NCBI GenBank assembly: GCA_002633025.1
Contig: NMRB01000076.1
Coordinates: 260,935-324,934 of the forward strand
Direction: 5' to 3'
DNA: 64,000 bases
Origin: Notospermus geniculatus
Taxonomy: Eukaryota > Nemertea > Pilidiophora > Heteronemertea > Lineidae
The translations under genes and the position numbers were made by a program. Shown one piece after another: positions 38,293 through 49,683 of this stretch (its first letter is position 1; the number at the start of each line of letters is the position of its first letter). Below the pieces are notes generated by a model that ran no database searches, was not told the DNA's origin, and worked only from the letters and a program-made list of their open reading frames with translations.

Positions 38293-38405
38293 AACACAGG
38301 CATGCATTCTGGTGGTTTGGACATCTCTGGAGTCATTCGCAAGCCCATCGCTTAGATCGTGACATGATAGAGGAAGAAATGATTAGAAACAAGCTATTTG
38401 CTAAG
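38293..38405 (+). CDS. NDST: NDST exon 3B: FWWFGH segment, alternative version
   Basis: A 113-bp exon after acceptor TTGTCTTCTATAG with donor GTAAAT at 38406. With the G of exon 2 it encodes 38 residues: EHRHAFWWFGHLWSHSQAHR, then a tail ending RNKLFAK. Same entry and exit phases as exon 3A, one codon shorter. All histidines and the FWWFGH core are kept, so it looks functional rather than a decayed copy. Splicing 3A into 3B shifts the frame and meets TAG after 20 codons. Skipping both gives GGA TCA TGA at the exon 2/exon 4 join. This supports use as one of two mutually exclusive exons. Which is used, where and when cannot be told from the sequence. Confidence 0.88.
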
Positions 38406-38550
38406 GTAAATTAGGCTGCTCATGCGAAGCACGTACGCTTTTGTGCCTTAAGAAATTAACCCTTGATTTAGCATCAGTAAAATTTGATTTAGGTGCTCCT
38501 CACAGAGTTTTTTGCGCAAAGTTGGCTCTTTATCATATGGGCAACTCGCA

Positions 38551-38910
38551 NNNNNNNNNNNNNNNNNNNNNNNNNNNNNNNNNNNNNNNNNNNNNNNNNN
38601 NNNNNNNNNNNNNNNNNNNNNNNNNNNNNNNNNNNNNNNNNNNNNNNNNNNNNNNNNNNNNNNNNNNNNNNNNNNNNNNNNNNNNNNNNNNNNNNNNNNN
38701 NNNNNNNNNNNNNNNNNNNNNNNNNNNNNNNNNNNNNNNNNNNNNNNNNNNNNNNNNNNNNNNNNNNNNNNNNNNNNNNNNNNNNNNNNNNNNNNNNNNN
38801 NNNNNNNNNNNNNNNNNNNNNNNNNNNNNNNNNNNNNNNNNNNNNNNNNNNNNNNNNNNNNNNNNNNNNNNNNNNNNNNNNNNNNNNNNNNNNNNNNNNN
38901 NNNNNNNNNN
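38551..38910. other. Assembly gap (360 unknown bases)
   Basis: The run of N starts 145 bases after the exon 3B donor. A further exon copy could be hidden here, although 360 may be an estimate. Confidence 0.99.
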
Positions 38911-39077
38911 GGACAATCCCTGATTGCTCTCTGACATTTTACTTTTACTTCCTCTTGTTGACTTCTGGTTCTTGACTTTCTTACACGCAGAGAGCAACCC
39001 CTTTCTTACATCTGCACATTTAATGCTTATTTGCACTATTCCTGATCTCAAGGCACTCTTCCACTTTTCTGGTGTAA

Positions 39078-39314
39078 AGGCCCGTTTACACATGCAACTT
39101 TTCATATGCAACTTCATGCAACTTGTTGCATAAACCTGATGAGACCAAAAAGTTTCATAAAAGTTGCATGTGTAAACGGGCATGCAACTTGTTGCAACTC
39201 GATCACGCTGGATGTTGCATCGATTTTTCTATGTGTAAACCGTCCCAGTTCGTTTGCAACAAGTTGCAGGTTGCAGCAAGTTGCAACTTGGTGCAACCTA
39301 GTGTAAACCGCCCT
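39078..39314. repeat. Foldback element, CCCGTTTACACATGCAACTT words, flanked by TAA
   Basis: Ends AGGCCCGTTTACAC and GTGTAAACCGCCCT are flanked by TAA on both sides (39075-39077, 39315-39317). The interior repeats GCAACTTGTTGCAA in both directions, with a second GTGTAAACGGGC inside, so it looks like two fused hairpins. Confidence 0.8.
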
Positions 39315-39481
39315 TAAGTTGACTGAGCCCTAGAAAAAAGGGGCAGTCTTTTGTGTCACTGGTGGTCAAGATGTAATTGTAAGCTGTGAGGAAACCAACA
39401 ACAATGAATTGTCCATTGGGAGCTGATTCTCTCACAAATTTCGTGCAGCCCCTTGTCATAGGTCTTGCATTTATGATCTAA

Positions 39482-39653
39482 AGCTAAAGACACACAGATG
39501 TGGTCTGTGCTCTGGTGCAGCAACGGTAGGGGTGTTTTTAAAGTTGACTGACCCAATGCTGCTCGACCCATCATTCGGCCGGGTCAGTCGACTTTAAAAA
39601 CACCCCTACCGTTGCCACACCGGAGCACGAACCGCATCTATGTGTCTTTAGCT
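39482..39653. repeat. Long hairpin element, AGCTAAAGACACACAG ends
   Basis: Left arm AGCTAAAGACACACAGATG and right arm CATCTATGTGTCTTTAGCT, with a long inner arm pair GGTAGGGGTGTTTTTAAAGT against its complement. Flanked by TAA on the left and TTA on the right. Total pairing is about 80 bp per arm with some mismatches. Confidence 0.8.
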
Positions 39654-40802
39654 TTACAGGGCAATCCTCTACATGAGGGTTTTCTCGTGCAAGTTGGGTC
39701 TGTATGCGCAACAACAGCCATAGAATTCTTTGGGCAGTCATCTGTGTCACTGGTCAAGGTAAACACTAAAGGAGACCAACAGTGGTGAATTCCACATACA
39801 TGTATGTGCGCCATCTTGCACAAGAAAACTGTGGACCTGTGCCTTCACCATCAGTAATGATATGAGTCATGCAACGTCAAGTTGTGGTCAGTGCCCCCTC
39901 CCTGCCTCTTGCTTCTTTACTAATATGTGATACAAGCTTCACGGTGATCTCATTTGTAACCTGTATCTTGCCTGACAGATGCTCTGTTGATCCAATATTG
40001 CGCATCTGCAACAAACCTGCGTGTCAGGTTATTCAAGGTTATTCACATCCGCCAGTTACACCTGCTCTCCTGTTGTTTCCTTGATATTCAGGACATCTCT
40101 TGTGACTGCTGTCTCCCACGTTCATCACATCCCTGTTCATCCCACTGTAACATCATCTATCAGCTTTGGTCCAGGTTGCAGTTGTCATTGATTGCTTCTC
40201 TTTGAAGTAAATGAGCTGATTTTGCCACTTGTGAATTTCATAAAGGTCTTTTGAAGCAGCCTGTCCAGTTGTGTTTGCACCCTTGGGGTCTGTTTGTTAC
40301 AATGGTTTCAATGGAAGGTATTGGATGGATTAACACCAGAATCCGTATTCTCTGGACCTCTGTCTTTTGTTGTGAACGTCTGGATTTGTCAGCAGTTTGT
40401 CTAGATTGACAATCTCCCTGGAAGTCTGTTCAGTATGGGTTCTGTTGTAAAATGACTCGAATCCTATCTCTATCATAATCCCCTACAACTGAAGAGAACC
40501 CAACAAAAATAGATTTCACATTGCTACATGGTTTGATATTACAATATCTTATCAGCTCTTTTGCTTCAAACTCTGCTGTAGGTAGGCAAATAAGGATGCC
40601 AATAATCGCTTTTTTCATTCCAACAAAGTGAAGTTCCTATCTATTGGATTTCAAGGCTGAAAAACTTGAGGCCAGTTTGCCAAAGCAGATGTCCACTACA
40701 TGTACTCAAAAGAGCGCAGGACCGTTTCTGCTTTTGTGGTCCCCGCACTTGTAGTTGGTATAGTCTTCACATGCACTGTGCTCCTTCTTCCTTGCAATAC
40801 AC

Positions 40803-40909
40803 AGGCCTTTCCGTTTGACGGGCGCGAAAATGCATGCGCCTCGCAAACAATAGAAATTCTATTGTTTGCGAAGCGCATGCATTTTCACGCCCGTCAAACG
40901 GAAAGGCCT
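40803..40909. repeat. 107-bp hairpin, AGGCCTTTCCGTTTGACGGG arms
   Basis: Two ~51-bp arms are nearly perfect complements around a 5-base loop, with the inner word GCATGCATTTTC. It has the AGGC-type end shared by other elements, but the flanks (CAC and GAA) are not TAA. Confidence 0.8.
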
Positions 40910-42435
40910 GAATACAGATGGTTAAGACCTGACAGATCTTGCAGATAGCTGGCTCTTCACGTCCGTCGCATGGCATAGTAAGCCATGGTGCCTTTTGCCT
41001 GAAATGAGGCCTGAAAAAATTCTGTACCGCCAAACTTGTGGAGCTGTAATTGGGTGAATTCTTGAAGGGTGTTCAGGACCAGATCACGAATTCGCCACCA
41101 GAAGCTGCGTGACTACTGCAGCAGAAGCGAGCAACAACTCTCAGCTGAACTATTCCGATGACACCATGAAGAATGCTGCCTTGGCAACAACAAACTGTTC
41201 TGGCGGAAAGAGTGAAAAGGAATGCTTGATCGACAAAAACCATGCTTCTCAGCTATCTTTCATTTGTCACTTTCTTGTTCCAACGTGCGGATTAGTTCAA
41301 ATTATAAAGAAAGTTGGCGTGATGTAATTGTGACACGCCATCTCCTGGGTGTCACCCTTCATTCCCACGTGGCTATTACTCGCTTGTGATATTCTCTCTC
41401 GTCATGCGATCTTGTCATTTTTCAAGTGTCGAATCCCCGTGATGTGTTCGTGCTTCAGAATTTAAGCTGTTCAACTTGAATGAGTTTCATCACGGGTAGT
41501 TGGGCTTGGAGTTGGAATGTCTCCCTTTGAAGTAATTATATTAATCCAATTTGTTTATGGTCTCGGGAGTTTCTGCAATGTATTAACCAAAGGGTCTGAT
41601 GGATGAAGGAAAATTTAGGGCCTTATTGGAAAAAAATGCTTGGTTATAGAACTGTTCCAGCATTTACCTCTTCTGGTGGTAGTGCCGTTTTTCAGTGCGG
41701 TCCCGTAAGCCAATGGATTCAGTGCTGTTTCAATGAAGCATCCACACACGATCTTTTGGGAGAACCTGCATGCCGCACGATTTGTGTGATTTCATTGTTA
41801 CAGCATTGAACCCATTGGTTTATGGAAACTGCACCACAAAAAGCACCAGACTCCGGTTTTGGTGTGAACACACCTTCAGCTTCTTTTTGAAGCTGGAGGC
41901 AGGTAAATGGTATCTGGTGTAAAGGTGTAAAACTAGATGTCCCTCTAGCTGACATCAGATTCCACAGATTTTGCCATCCTTTGAAACAATCACTTCACAA
42001 CAAGGAAGTGATGATGATACTATTATGATGTTAGATTTCAACTTTTCCTTTCAATAATACACAGTATGACGTCTGTTGAGTTCTTTGTCACTTGAGTCAG
42101 ATTATCTGCTTTCGTGATGGTGAATTTTCAAAATTCCTTGAAATATCTTTTTTTGACCTTTGAATATTTATAAATGTGTGTCCATGTTGAAGAAATTTCC
42201 CAAAATACTAACTTGATATTGTGAAAAATTCAGATCCGGTTGCTGCTCTTCTCTTTGACATTTACAATACACTTTGAGTAGAGAGAAATAGAACACTTCA
42301 ATGCCAGATAATCAAGGCAGGTTTTTGTAAAGTGGGCTTGAAATAGTTTGGAAAATTCTAGACGATGATTGACTAACTAACTTGTCTATACTCCTGAGTC
42401 AGTTGCAGATCTGAATTTCCTCTATCTTTTTTCAG

Positions 42436-42621
42436 GATCATGACATCCCGGTGAACTTATCCTACGCCGTCGCCCCTCATCATTCAGGAGTGTTCCCCAT
42501 CCATGAGCCGCTGTACGAAGCCTGGAAGAAAGTCTGGGGTGTCCAGGTGACAAGTACTGAGGAATATCCCCACCTAAGACCAGCCAGATTTAGGCGGGGG
42601 TTTATACACAAAGGTATTATG
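42436..42621 (+). CDS. NDST: NDST exon 4: [10 protein letters not shown] / [10 protein letters not shown] segment
   Basis: A 186-bp, 62-codon exon, phase 0 at both ends, acceptor ATCTTTTTTCAG and donor GTGAGT. It encodes [20 protein letters not shown], then [20 protein letters not shown] and HKGIM. This is among the best conserved parts of NDST and part of the deacetylase core. The HH of APHHSG are plausible active-site residues (inference from conservation). The GFIHKGIM end joins directly to [10 protein letters not shown] of exon 5, as in vertebrates. Confidence 0.95.
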
Positions 42622-43317
42622 GTGAGTATGATCATCCAGTCACTGCTGGAGCTGAGAAACAGTAAAGATTGAACTCCTCTCTTGTGGATACCCAGGGGTC
42701 CGACACATGCTGTCCTTCACAAGGAACTTCCAGCCACCATGGAAGGTGTATGTACTATTCGGGTTACACCTCCTTGTCAATTTCTTCATTACCACTTGTG
42801 CAGTAGTGCCACCTATTGACAATAAAGTTCCTCTTTGAGCGGTGTCGTTAATACAGAGGTCAAAATGAACAAGACCAGTTTGGGAATGAAGTTACATGGC
42901 TTTGATAGAAAGGTGTCCACCTGGTAGAGGTGTCTGCAAAGTAGAGGTGTCTGCAAAGGAGAAGTGTCTGTAAACAGGTTTTCCACTGCTTAAAATCCTT
43001 CATTCCCTCTGTAGGGGAGGGTTGTGGCGCAGTCAGTTCCATCCCAATGACCGAACCATTCCAATTAATCAAACAGCGATTCCAAACACACTTACAGAAG
43101 CGGGTCAAGAGTCATTGGCAACACAGCAATATTGCCAATTTCTTTTATGATCTTTCATCTCAATCGTGGCTCTGACTGTGTAATAACAGGCTGATAGAGT
43201 CCTGCTGAATCGTTAGCTTGGTTATTGCAATGTGAGTGGTGCTGTTAAGGGGAGTTTCCCATCGGTAGTGATGGCAGTCTGACTGTATGGTCACTAAAAT
43301 GATATTCTGATAGTCTA

Positions 43318-43700
43318 ATGTTGCTGATTGAAGAGTTCAATGTTGATGATGAAAAAGTTCAAAGTTGCTGATAACTTTCAGAAATCCAGTGTTGCTGATG
43401 GAAAGGTTCATTGTTGCTGATTAAAAAGTCTATTTTTACTGATTGAAAAGTTTAATGTTGCTGATTCAAAAGTCTGTTGTTGCTGATTGAAAAGATCAAT
43501 GATGCTGATTGAAAAGTCCATTGTTGCTGATGGAAAACTCCATTGTTGCTGATTGAAAAGTCCATTTTTGCTGATGGAAAAGTCTGCTGTTGCTGATGGA
43601 AAAGTCCATTGTTGCTGATGGAAAAGTCCATTGTTGCTGTTTGAAAAGTCCAATGCTGCTGATTTAAAACTTGATTGTTGCTGATGAAAAGTTGGATGTT
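43318..43700. repeat. ~22-bp minisatellite (TTGCTGATTGAAAAGTCCAT)
   Basis: About 15-17 variable units around GTTGCTGATGGAAAAGTCCA. The minus-strand frame here, rich in FSISNN-like words, is an artefact of the repeat. Confidence 0.85.
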
Positions 43701-44892
43701 GTTGGTAACTTATAGAAAAGTCTAATGCTTCTGCTTTTCGAAGTGGCATTGAGTCAGTTGAAACCATGAGTATTTTGTTCAATTTCATGGTTGGAACACT
43801 TGACTTTGGAGTGTTGTTCCAAAATAATTGGTCCATTTCACTGTAAGTGGTTTTGGAGTCACATCATGGGAGTGTTGGTTTTGAGTGCCATAGAATCGGT
43901 TTCAAAAGTCTGCATCACAGTGCGATTAATATTTAACAAATTTTGGCTTTGATATGCTCAGTCTGTAAATGTAACCTTCACAACCACTTAGATTGTGTGG
44001 TGCAAGACCATTATTGGTAATTAATGCATTCAATAAAAATTCAAATTGATATCCTGGATACAATTATTATGAAGTGGTTCTTGGAACAGAAATGGAACAA
44101 AACCAACTACTGGAGCACTTTTACTCTCATTTGATATGAATTCGTGGAATTGGTGGTAATGTGTCCGGTTAGAATCCCCTTCAGTTTTAACCTGTTTTGT
44201 ACAGCAACCGGCCCAACTCCCTTTGTACTTGCCGTGGTTATTGTTGAAGGCGTTCTGTCGTAATTGCCCTGGATTTTCATGCTTTATGCATCTTCTGTCA
44301 TGAGCTTGAAGCTTCATAGGACCCCCTGCTGGCAAGTGATGGGGCCTACCCCTTTGACAACGTACATGTAGGTTCTCTGTGCTGTGAGTCATGGTGCCTG
44401 GTTCCCAGATTCCATTTTACCAGCCATGGAAGTGAGGCATACTGTGGTTTTAAACACATCGTGGTTTTTAAAAACTAAGTGACGATTATCGTGTGAGACA
44501 ATCATTCTTTTTTGCCTTCAGATCTGAATTCTGAAGTTCCTTCTCTGAGTTTGCAAGATGCAAAAAAATGGTGTTATTTAAGTTGCCAGTTTCTTTCTGT
44601 CGAGCTTAGATTGAAATCCTAATTTCCTTATTTTAAAATTTTGTAATAATATCCGTTTGGTTTCTTGTTCTTTCCTTTCCACCTAATCAGACTTCAGATT
44701 CAATTTCTTGTGAAATGAACAACATGCCTTGGAGACATGGTGAGATTGTATTAAAGAGATAGTGAATTCATTTCTTGGTTGCATGTTTTGCAGCATGTGG
44801 TGCTTGTAGATGCTGAACGAGATAAATCTGTCTTCAGGCTGGTTTGCTGACAATGGAGTAGCCTAGAGGTGCTACTAACTTACTCAAGCCTC

Positions 44893-45303
44893 GATGTGAT
44901 CACTCAGTCTGGTGGCTCTCTTCAGGTGCTACCCAGGCAACCTGTGGTGTGATCACTCACAGTCTGCCATCTCTCTTCAGGTGTTACCAGGCAGCCTGTG
45001 TTGTGATCACCCAAGACTGCCATCTCTCGTCAGGTGCTACCCAGGCACCTGTGGTGTGATCACTCACAGTCTGCCATCTCTCTTCAGGTGCTACCCAGGC
45101 ACCTGTGTGTGTGATCACCCAAGTCTGCCATCTCTCTTCAGGTGCTACCGAGGCACCTGTGATGTGATCACTCACAGTCTGCCATCTCTTTTCAGGTGCT
45201 ACCCAGGCAAGCTATGGTGTGATCACTCACACTCAGTCATCTCGCTTCGTGTGCTGCCTCAGTGAGTCTTGCCCTAACCACAGTCTTTTATTTCTGATTC
45301 CAG
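44893..45303. repeat. 54-bp minisatellite copied from the exon 5 acceptor ('mirage'-like)
   Basis: Units contain TCTCTTCAG followed by GTGCTACCCAGGCAACCTGT, i.e. a 3' splice site plus the first bases of exon 5. The GTG after each AG falls at 44926, 44981, 45034, 45088, 45142, 45196 and a degenerate 45250. The genuine exon starts at 45304, in the same 54-bp register. Downstream of about 20 bp each unit departs from the exon and reads into TGA (GTGTGATCAC) in the exon frame. I recall amphioxus intronic minisatellites that straddle splice sites being called mirages (from memory). Confidence 0.92.
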
Positions 45304-45432
45304 GTGCTACCCAGGCAAACCTGTGGCCTATTTACACACAATCTTTTCCTCGACAAGTACCAGGGAGGTCCTGAAAAACTGGAATGGAGTATTAGAGGCG
45401 GAGAGTTGTTCCAGACATTTATAAACAACCCT
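45304..45432 (+). CDS. NDST: NDST exon 5: [12 protein letters not shown] segment
   Basis: A 129-bp, 43-codon exon, phase 0 at both ends, acceptor TTTCTGATTCCAG, donor GTAAGT. It encodes [20 protein letters not shown], then [20 protein letters not shown] and NNP. It matches vertebrate [15 protein letters not shown] and GGELFLTVLLNP. The acceptor is the last of a series of similar acceptor-like copies upstream, so correct 3' splice site choice is needed. Any of the upstream copies would include a TGA stop. Confidence 0.94.
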
Positions 45433-46551
45433 GTAAGTATGTGAAATTAAGATTGATGAAAGTGAATCCAGGAAAGATATCACAATATGCAACAGAATTA
45501 ACCACTCTTGCCCTAGGATTAATTGGGCGCCGCCAGCGCGGAGCTAGGACATCGCCTGAGGACCTGCCGTGATAAAGACAGTAGCGATTAATCAATAGGG
45601 TTGGAAATGTGTTCCTCCAGGCAAAAACCAAGCCAACTAATTACTTGGCAAATAGCATCCAGCTCGTTATCTGTGTGCGAGATTTCCTTCCATCAAGACA
45701 AGATTGTGTGGCTTAACTACTGCAGTAGCGGCAAGAGCTTGGTACAGCGTTTGAGCTAAGTGAACGTCTTTAATGAGTGCATCAACAACAGTTGGCTAAA
45801 GATAATGCTAGGCTGTATGCACACCTTGTGGTAGCCATTTTGGGCACATCGGTTGGTCTTCTTCAAAATAAACATACCAATCATAGAAGCCATGGTGTTT
45901 TATTTGCTTAACACTAGGATTGGTGATTCTGGTCAGGGAATCAAGGTGAGCTAATATTTTCCTTGAGAATCTAGCAGTGGCAACAGTTATCTTGGACTGA
46001 ACAAACATTTGCTGATGGCATTTTGATGGGGAAGTCTATCAAGAAGGAACCTCATCTACATGTATGTAATGTCCAATTGTGAGTCTTTATTAGTACTGTC
46101 CATTAGTTTTCGGCCAGAGATAATCCCTTCGTGAATAGCAAGGTTGCTAAAAGGTTTTGTCCTGATGGTATTTTTCAACACGTTTCGCAGTAATAGCCAG
46201 TTGGATGGTGATAGCCACTATGAAAAATGGATTCAAGTCATTTAGAACTCACCAAGCTGAAAGCTTTCTGCCGTGACGTATACAGTCTGCCTTTTGAAAG
46301 GATTTGAAAAAGTGGTTACGGTTTGATATCAGTGGATGTTGCAATAAGAAATAATTCATGTAAAGCAAAGTAAAAAGAAGTTTGTTTGATTTGTGCAACT
46401 AGGGTTGGTCTTTGGAGCAAAATTAAGCTCTGATCTGTTTGAGGTGAACTTTATGAAGCTTGACATTATTTTTGCTTTTGATCTGTGTTTTGTCTGTGGG
46501 GAATCTCAATGGGTTCTTAGAAACTTGTGCGAGCGGAATGTTGATATTACA

Positions 46552-46673
46552 GAGTTTAAGAGATCACACGCTAACGATAACGTTTACGTTAACGCTATTT
46601 CTTGCATGTATTTCATATACAAAAAATACTGTTAACGTAAATGTTATCGTTAGCGTGTGATCTCTTAAACTCC
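46552..46673. repeat. Hairpin element, GAGTTTAAGAGATCACACGC ends
   Basis: Left arm GAGTTTAAGAGATCACACGC then TAACGATAACGTTTACGTTAAC. The right arm is its complement with very few mismatches, and the loop is about 35 bases. Non-coding. Confidence 0.85.
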
Positions 46674-47498
46674 CTATTTTCTGAACATAACGTTTGGACT
46701 TAATGTTGTGGTACCCCTCCCCTCCAAACTTGGACATTACTCTCAGCAAAACCAATCATAGTACGCCTGTTAGTTCCTTGTATGTTTATTGCTCCTGATA
46801 AGCCGAGGACTCCATGAATCACAAACTTGACCCGGTTAATTGGTTAACAAATTGGAAGCAATTAATGACATTCTTAAGTTATCAATTTTGACTTATCTGA
46901 ATGGTGCCAGGTTTTTTCAGCATCCATATCAATATCACTGCTGTGAATGGCATGAATCATGTGCCAACCAAAGTTGACAAAATTAATCATCTATTGGAAA
47001 GAGTTTAATATTTGACTCATCAGACTGTTGTCCTGTTGCTGTTATTGATTAAACGAGGATTTTTAAGTTGCTATATAATTGACTATTGGAATTAGATGAA
47101 TACTCAGTCAATAGACCACTCCTAATGAATGCTTCTGTTTAGAACTGAATACATTGTTAGATTAAGACAAAGAACATTAATTTTCATGGATTTTATGAAT
47201 GTCATGAACTGCAACAAAGCTGAATTTTTCGGATCTAAAACGTTGTCTGTTGCCTGTTCACCATTGGATTATTTGATATTGATATCTACAAACTGATGAC
47301 CTTTAAAGGTCTGTGTCAACAGTATGTTTGGGTTCGCATACAGTCACTGGCGGAATCATCATCAACACTGCAAGAGAAAAAGCAGAGCGGAATAACCTTG
47401 AAAGCGTTGCTCAAAATAGACAACAATCCTGTCTGATGCCTTGAATATTGTTGATAAAGGGTGTATTGTGTGAAATGGGATAAGTAAGTTGTAATTCA

Positions 47499-47680
47499 CA
47501 GGCCCCTGGAGGTTGGTCTGTAATTAATAGGACATTTATAGGGTCGAGTGAGGCCCATGGATTCAATGTACACACCACTTAACTCGGAAGTTGCTAAGTG
47601 AAATGTAGTTCAGTGGCAGGTAGGGCTTCATTCAACCTTACTATCCGGGCCCTACGCTACTACTAGCCCCCAGGGGCCTG
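47499..47680. repeat. Short-end inverted repeat, CAGGCCCCTGG
   Basis: CAGGCCCCTGG at the left and CCAGGGGCCTG at the right, 180 bp apart. The word is itself nearly palindromic, so this may be a degenerate GGGCC-class foldback. Confidence 0.4.
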
Positions 47681-48740
47681 TCCCAAATTCAATTGAAAAG
47701 GCCTTGCGTGGGGATCGTGTGCCATGCCTACCTCTTTCTTCGAGAGAATAGGAATTCTCTTCCACTTCTGTACTTTCGTACAAACTGCATCCCATAAAAA
47801 AGGTAATCTGTCATCTTGGTGCTGGGAGAGGGTCACAGCTTCAAGGGACCTTTTTTCTGGACCTGATGATATCATACTCGCACTCTGAACAGCAACTGAG
47901 AAAGTCTTTGTTGCCTGTTGCTAAAGTTGAGAATGGTTTCAGCTGATAATATCACTGTTAAATAAAGGATGCATTGTGCGTGAAATGTGATAAGCCGAAT
48001 CTTGGTAAAAAGCTGCTTGGTTATGAATGCTGGCGTCCGCATTACCACTTTCATGAGATGGCAAGGAAGGATTCATTACATTAACGATGAATAGAACGGC
48101 TGTATGGGCATTTTTTTCTACGTTGAAACGATTACAAGAAATAACCGCTGGATTTCTTCCGCTTCGATGGAACTTTTGATGATATGTGTGTTATCAGGAA
48201 GACGAATTGGATGTATTCTTGGCCATCATGGAAAAACCAGGAAAGTCTTATTATGTTTGCAAACCTGTTGATGAAACTGGCTTCACTTTCTATGGTTTGG
48301 TGAAAACCAACGTTCTTTGAATCAAAACGTCTGGGCAGTGATATAAAGGAAGACATAAAGTATGATTTCAATGAATATGTTTACTTCCCGCTGGCTTGTT
48401 CTAGTATTGCTTTGGTCGCCATGGTTCCAAATTTTTTTCAAGGAATCAAAAGTTTTCCTTCATCAAGATAGTTCACACAAAATGTTGTGGATGCCAAAAG
48501 CAACTCTTAGCAATGATATTTTTGACTATAAGGAAACCAGTAATGGTCAAGGGTGATGTAAAAAGTGATTCCACACTATTAATAGGAAGTTATTAACTTT
48601 ATTGCAGGCTCAAATGTTGCTGAAGATGATTGAGGGAGAGTTAAGTGGTAAAGAAGTGTAAATGAAAGCAAAGAATGAATTAAATAAAATAAAGACTATT
48701 GAATACCATTCTTTATTTCTTGTATTTCTACTCTTTTCAG

Positions 48741-48923
48741 ATCAACATTTTCATGACCCATATGTCTAACTATGGGAATGACCGCCTTGCCATTTATACG
48801 TTTGAAAGTGTCATCAAGTTCGTGCAGTGTTGGACCAATTTAAAGCTGAAGACCATTCCACCGCTTCAACTTGCCCGCAAGTATTTTACAATGTACCCTG
48901 AGGAGGTGGACCCTATTTGGCAG
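48741..48923 (+). CDS. NDST: NDST exon 6: [13 protein letters not shown] segment, end of the deacetylase half
   Basis: A 183-bp, 61-codon exon, phase 0 at both ends, acceptor TACTCTTTTCAG, donor GTAGGA. It encodes [20 protein letters not shown], then [20 protein letters not shown] and ends EVDPIWQ. It corresponds to vertebrate [21 protein letters not shown] and WTNLRLQTLPPVQLA. It completes the N-deacetylase half. In the family the next exons carry [20 protein letters not shown] with the sulfate-donor loop, but I do not find them downstream. The good donor implies that the gene continues. Confidence 0.95.
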
Positions 48924-49683
48924 GTAGGATGACCTTCGTATACATGTCTCTTTGTTGATGGCATAAAAACAGACTTATATCCTTTGTCCTTCAGCCAAGA
49001 GTCTTAATTTGTCTTGGCATCGTTAGATGATGATCCTTCCGCTGGTTTCCCAACGTCTTAAGTCCACACGAGGTCTCTTAGTTGATGACATCCTGAGGGT
49101 ATTAGGGTTGGTCATGCCCCCTTTTCACCACTGACATTCAGGATGGAACATGAAGAATCACTGGCACAAATGCCTTTATGACTTCTCATTCTGTACTTGG
49201 ACTTCTGCTCTTCCCTCCCGTTGCCCTGTTCATGGTAAGACTACTGGGAAAAAGCATAATCCTGTGCTCCAGGGTGACGATGAATGTTTGATAACAGCGC
49301 AAACATCAGTCAAAAACCTGCCATGATCTTGTTCATTTTGCCATGCATATTTCATCTCTTGCCAGGATTGGAGATATGAGTGGCATCCCACTAGGTCTCA
49401 TTAGGCATTCCCACAGGCAGGTGGCGGATACCGGAGGAACTTCTTCTGGGGCAAGACGGATATTGTGATGAATGTCAGTGGTCCCTCTGGATAATGAAGT
49501 GTTTTCTTTGAGTCTTTGTATTCTGTGTAAAGGCTGGTTTACACTGAGCACGACCAGGCCACATACGCAAACTTGGCAAAGCTTTGTTAGTTCCTCGCTA
49601 CGCTGCTTATGAACAAAGGCTTTTCCAAATTCCTGTACCACACAAGTGGGCCTTTACACGAGAAGAGATACAGTTTTCTCTGA

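Larger units (their letters stand above)
38406..42435. other. NDST intron between exons 3B and 4, with an assembly gap
   Basis: It contains the 360-bp gap (38551-38910) and three foldbacks (39078-39314, 39482-39653, 40803-40909). Nothing else is supported. Long apparent frames across the gap are artefacts of unknown bases. Confidence 0.7.
42622..45303. other. NDST intron 4, carrying two minisatellites
   Basis: It holds a ~22-bp array (43318-43700) and the splice-site-derived 54-bp array (44893-45303). Between them, and from 42.6 to 43.3 kb, I see nothing recognisable. Confidence 0.75.
45433..48740. other. NDST intron 5 (3.3 kb)
   Basis: It holds one long hairpin (46552-46673) and a weaker inverted repeat (47499-47680). 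Otherwise it is non-coding, with nothing I can assign. Confidence 0.75.

Noticed and set aside
38441-39183. Frames crossing 38551-38910
   Set aside because: They span unknown bases (the gap) and cannot be judged.
43408-43836. 142-codon minus-strand frame with FSISNN and LFNQQQ words
   Set aside because: It is a translation of the ~22-bp minisatellite.
44912-45265. 117-codon plus-strand open frame rich in RCYPG and DHSQ words
   Set aside because: It is a reading of the 54-bp minisatellite, whose length is a multiple of three, and not the frame of exon 5.
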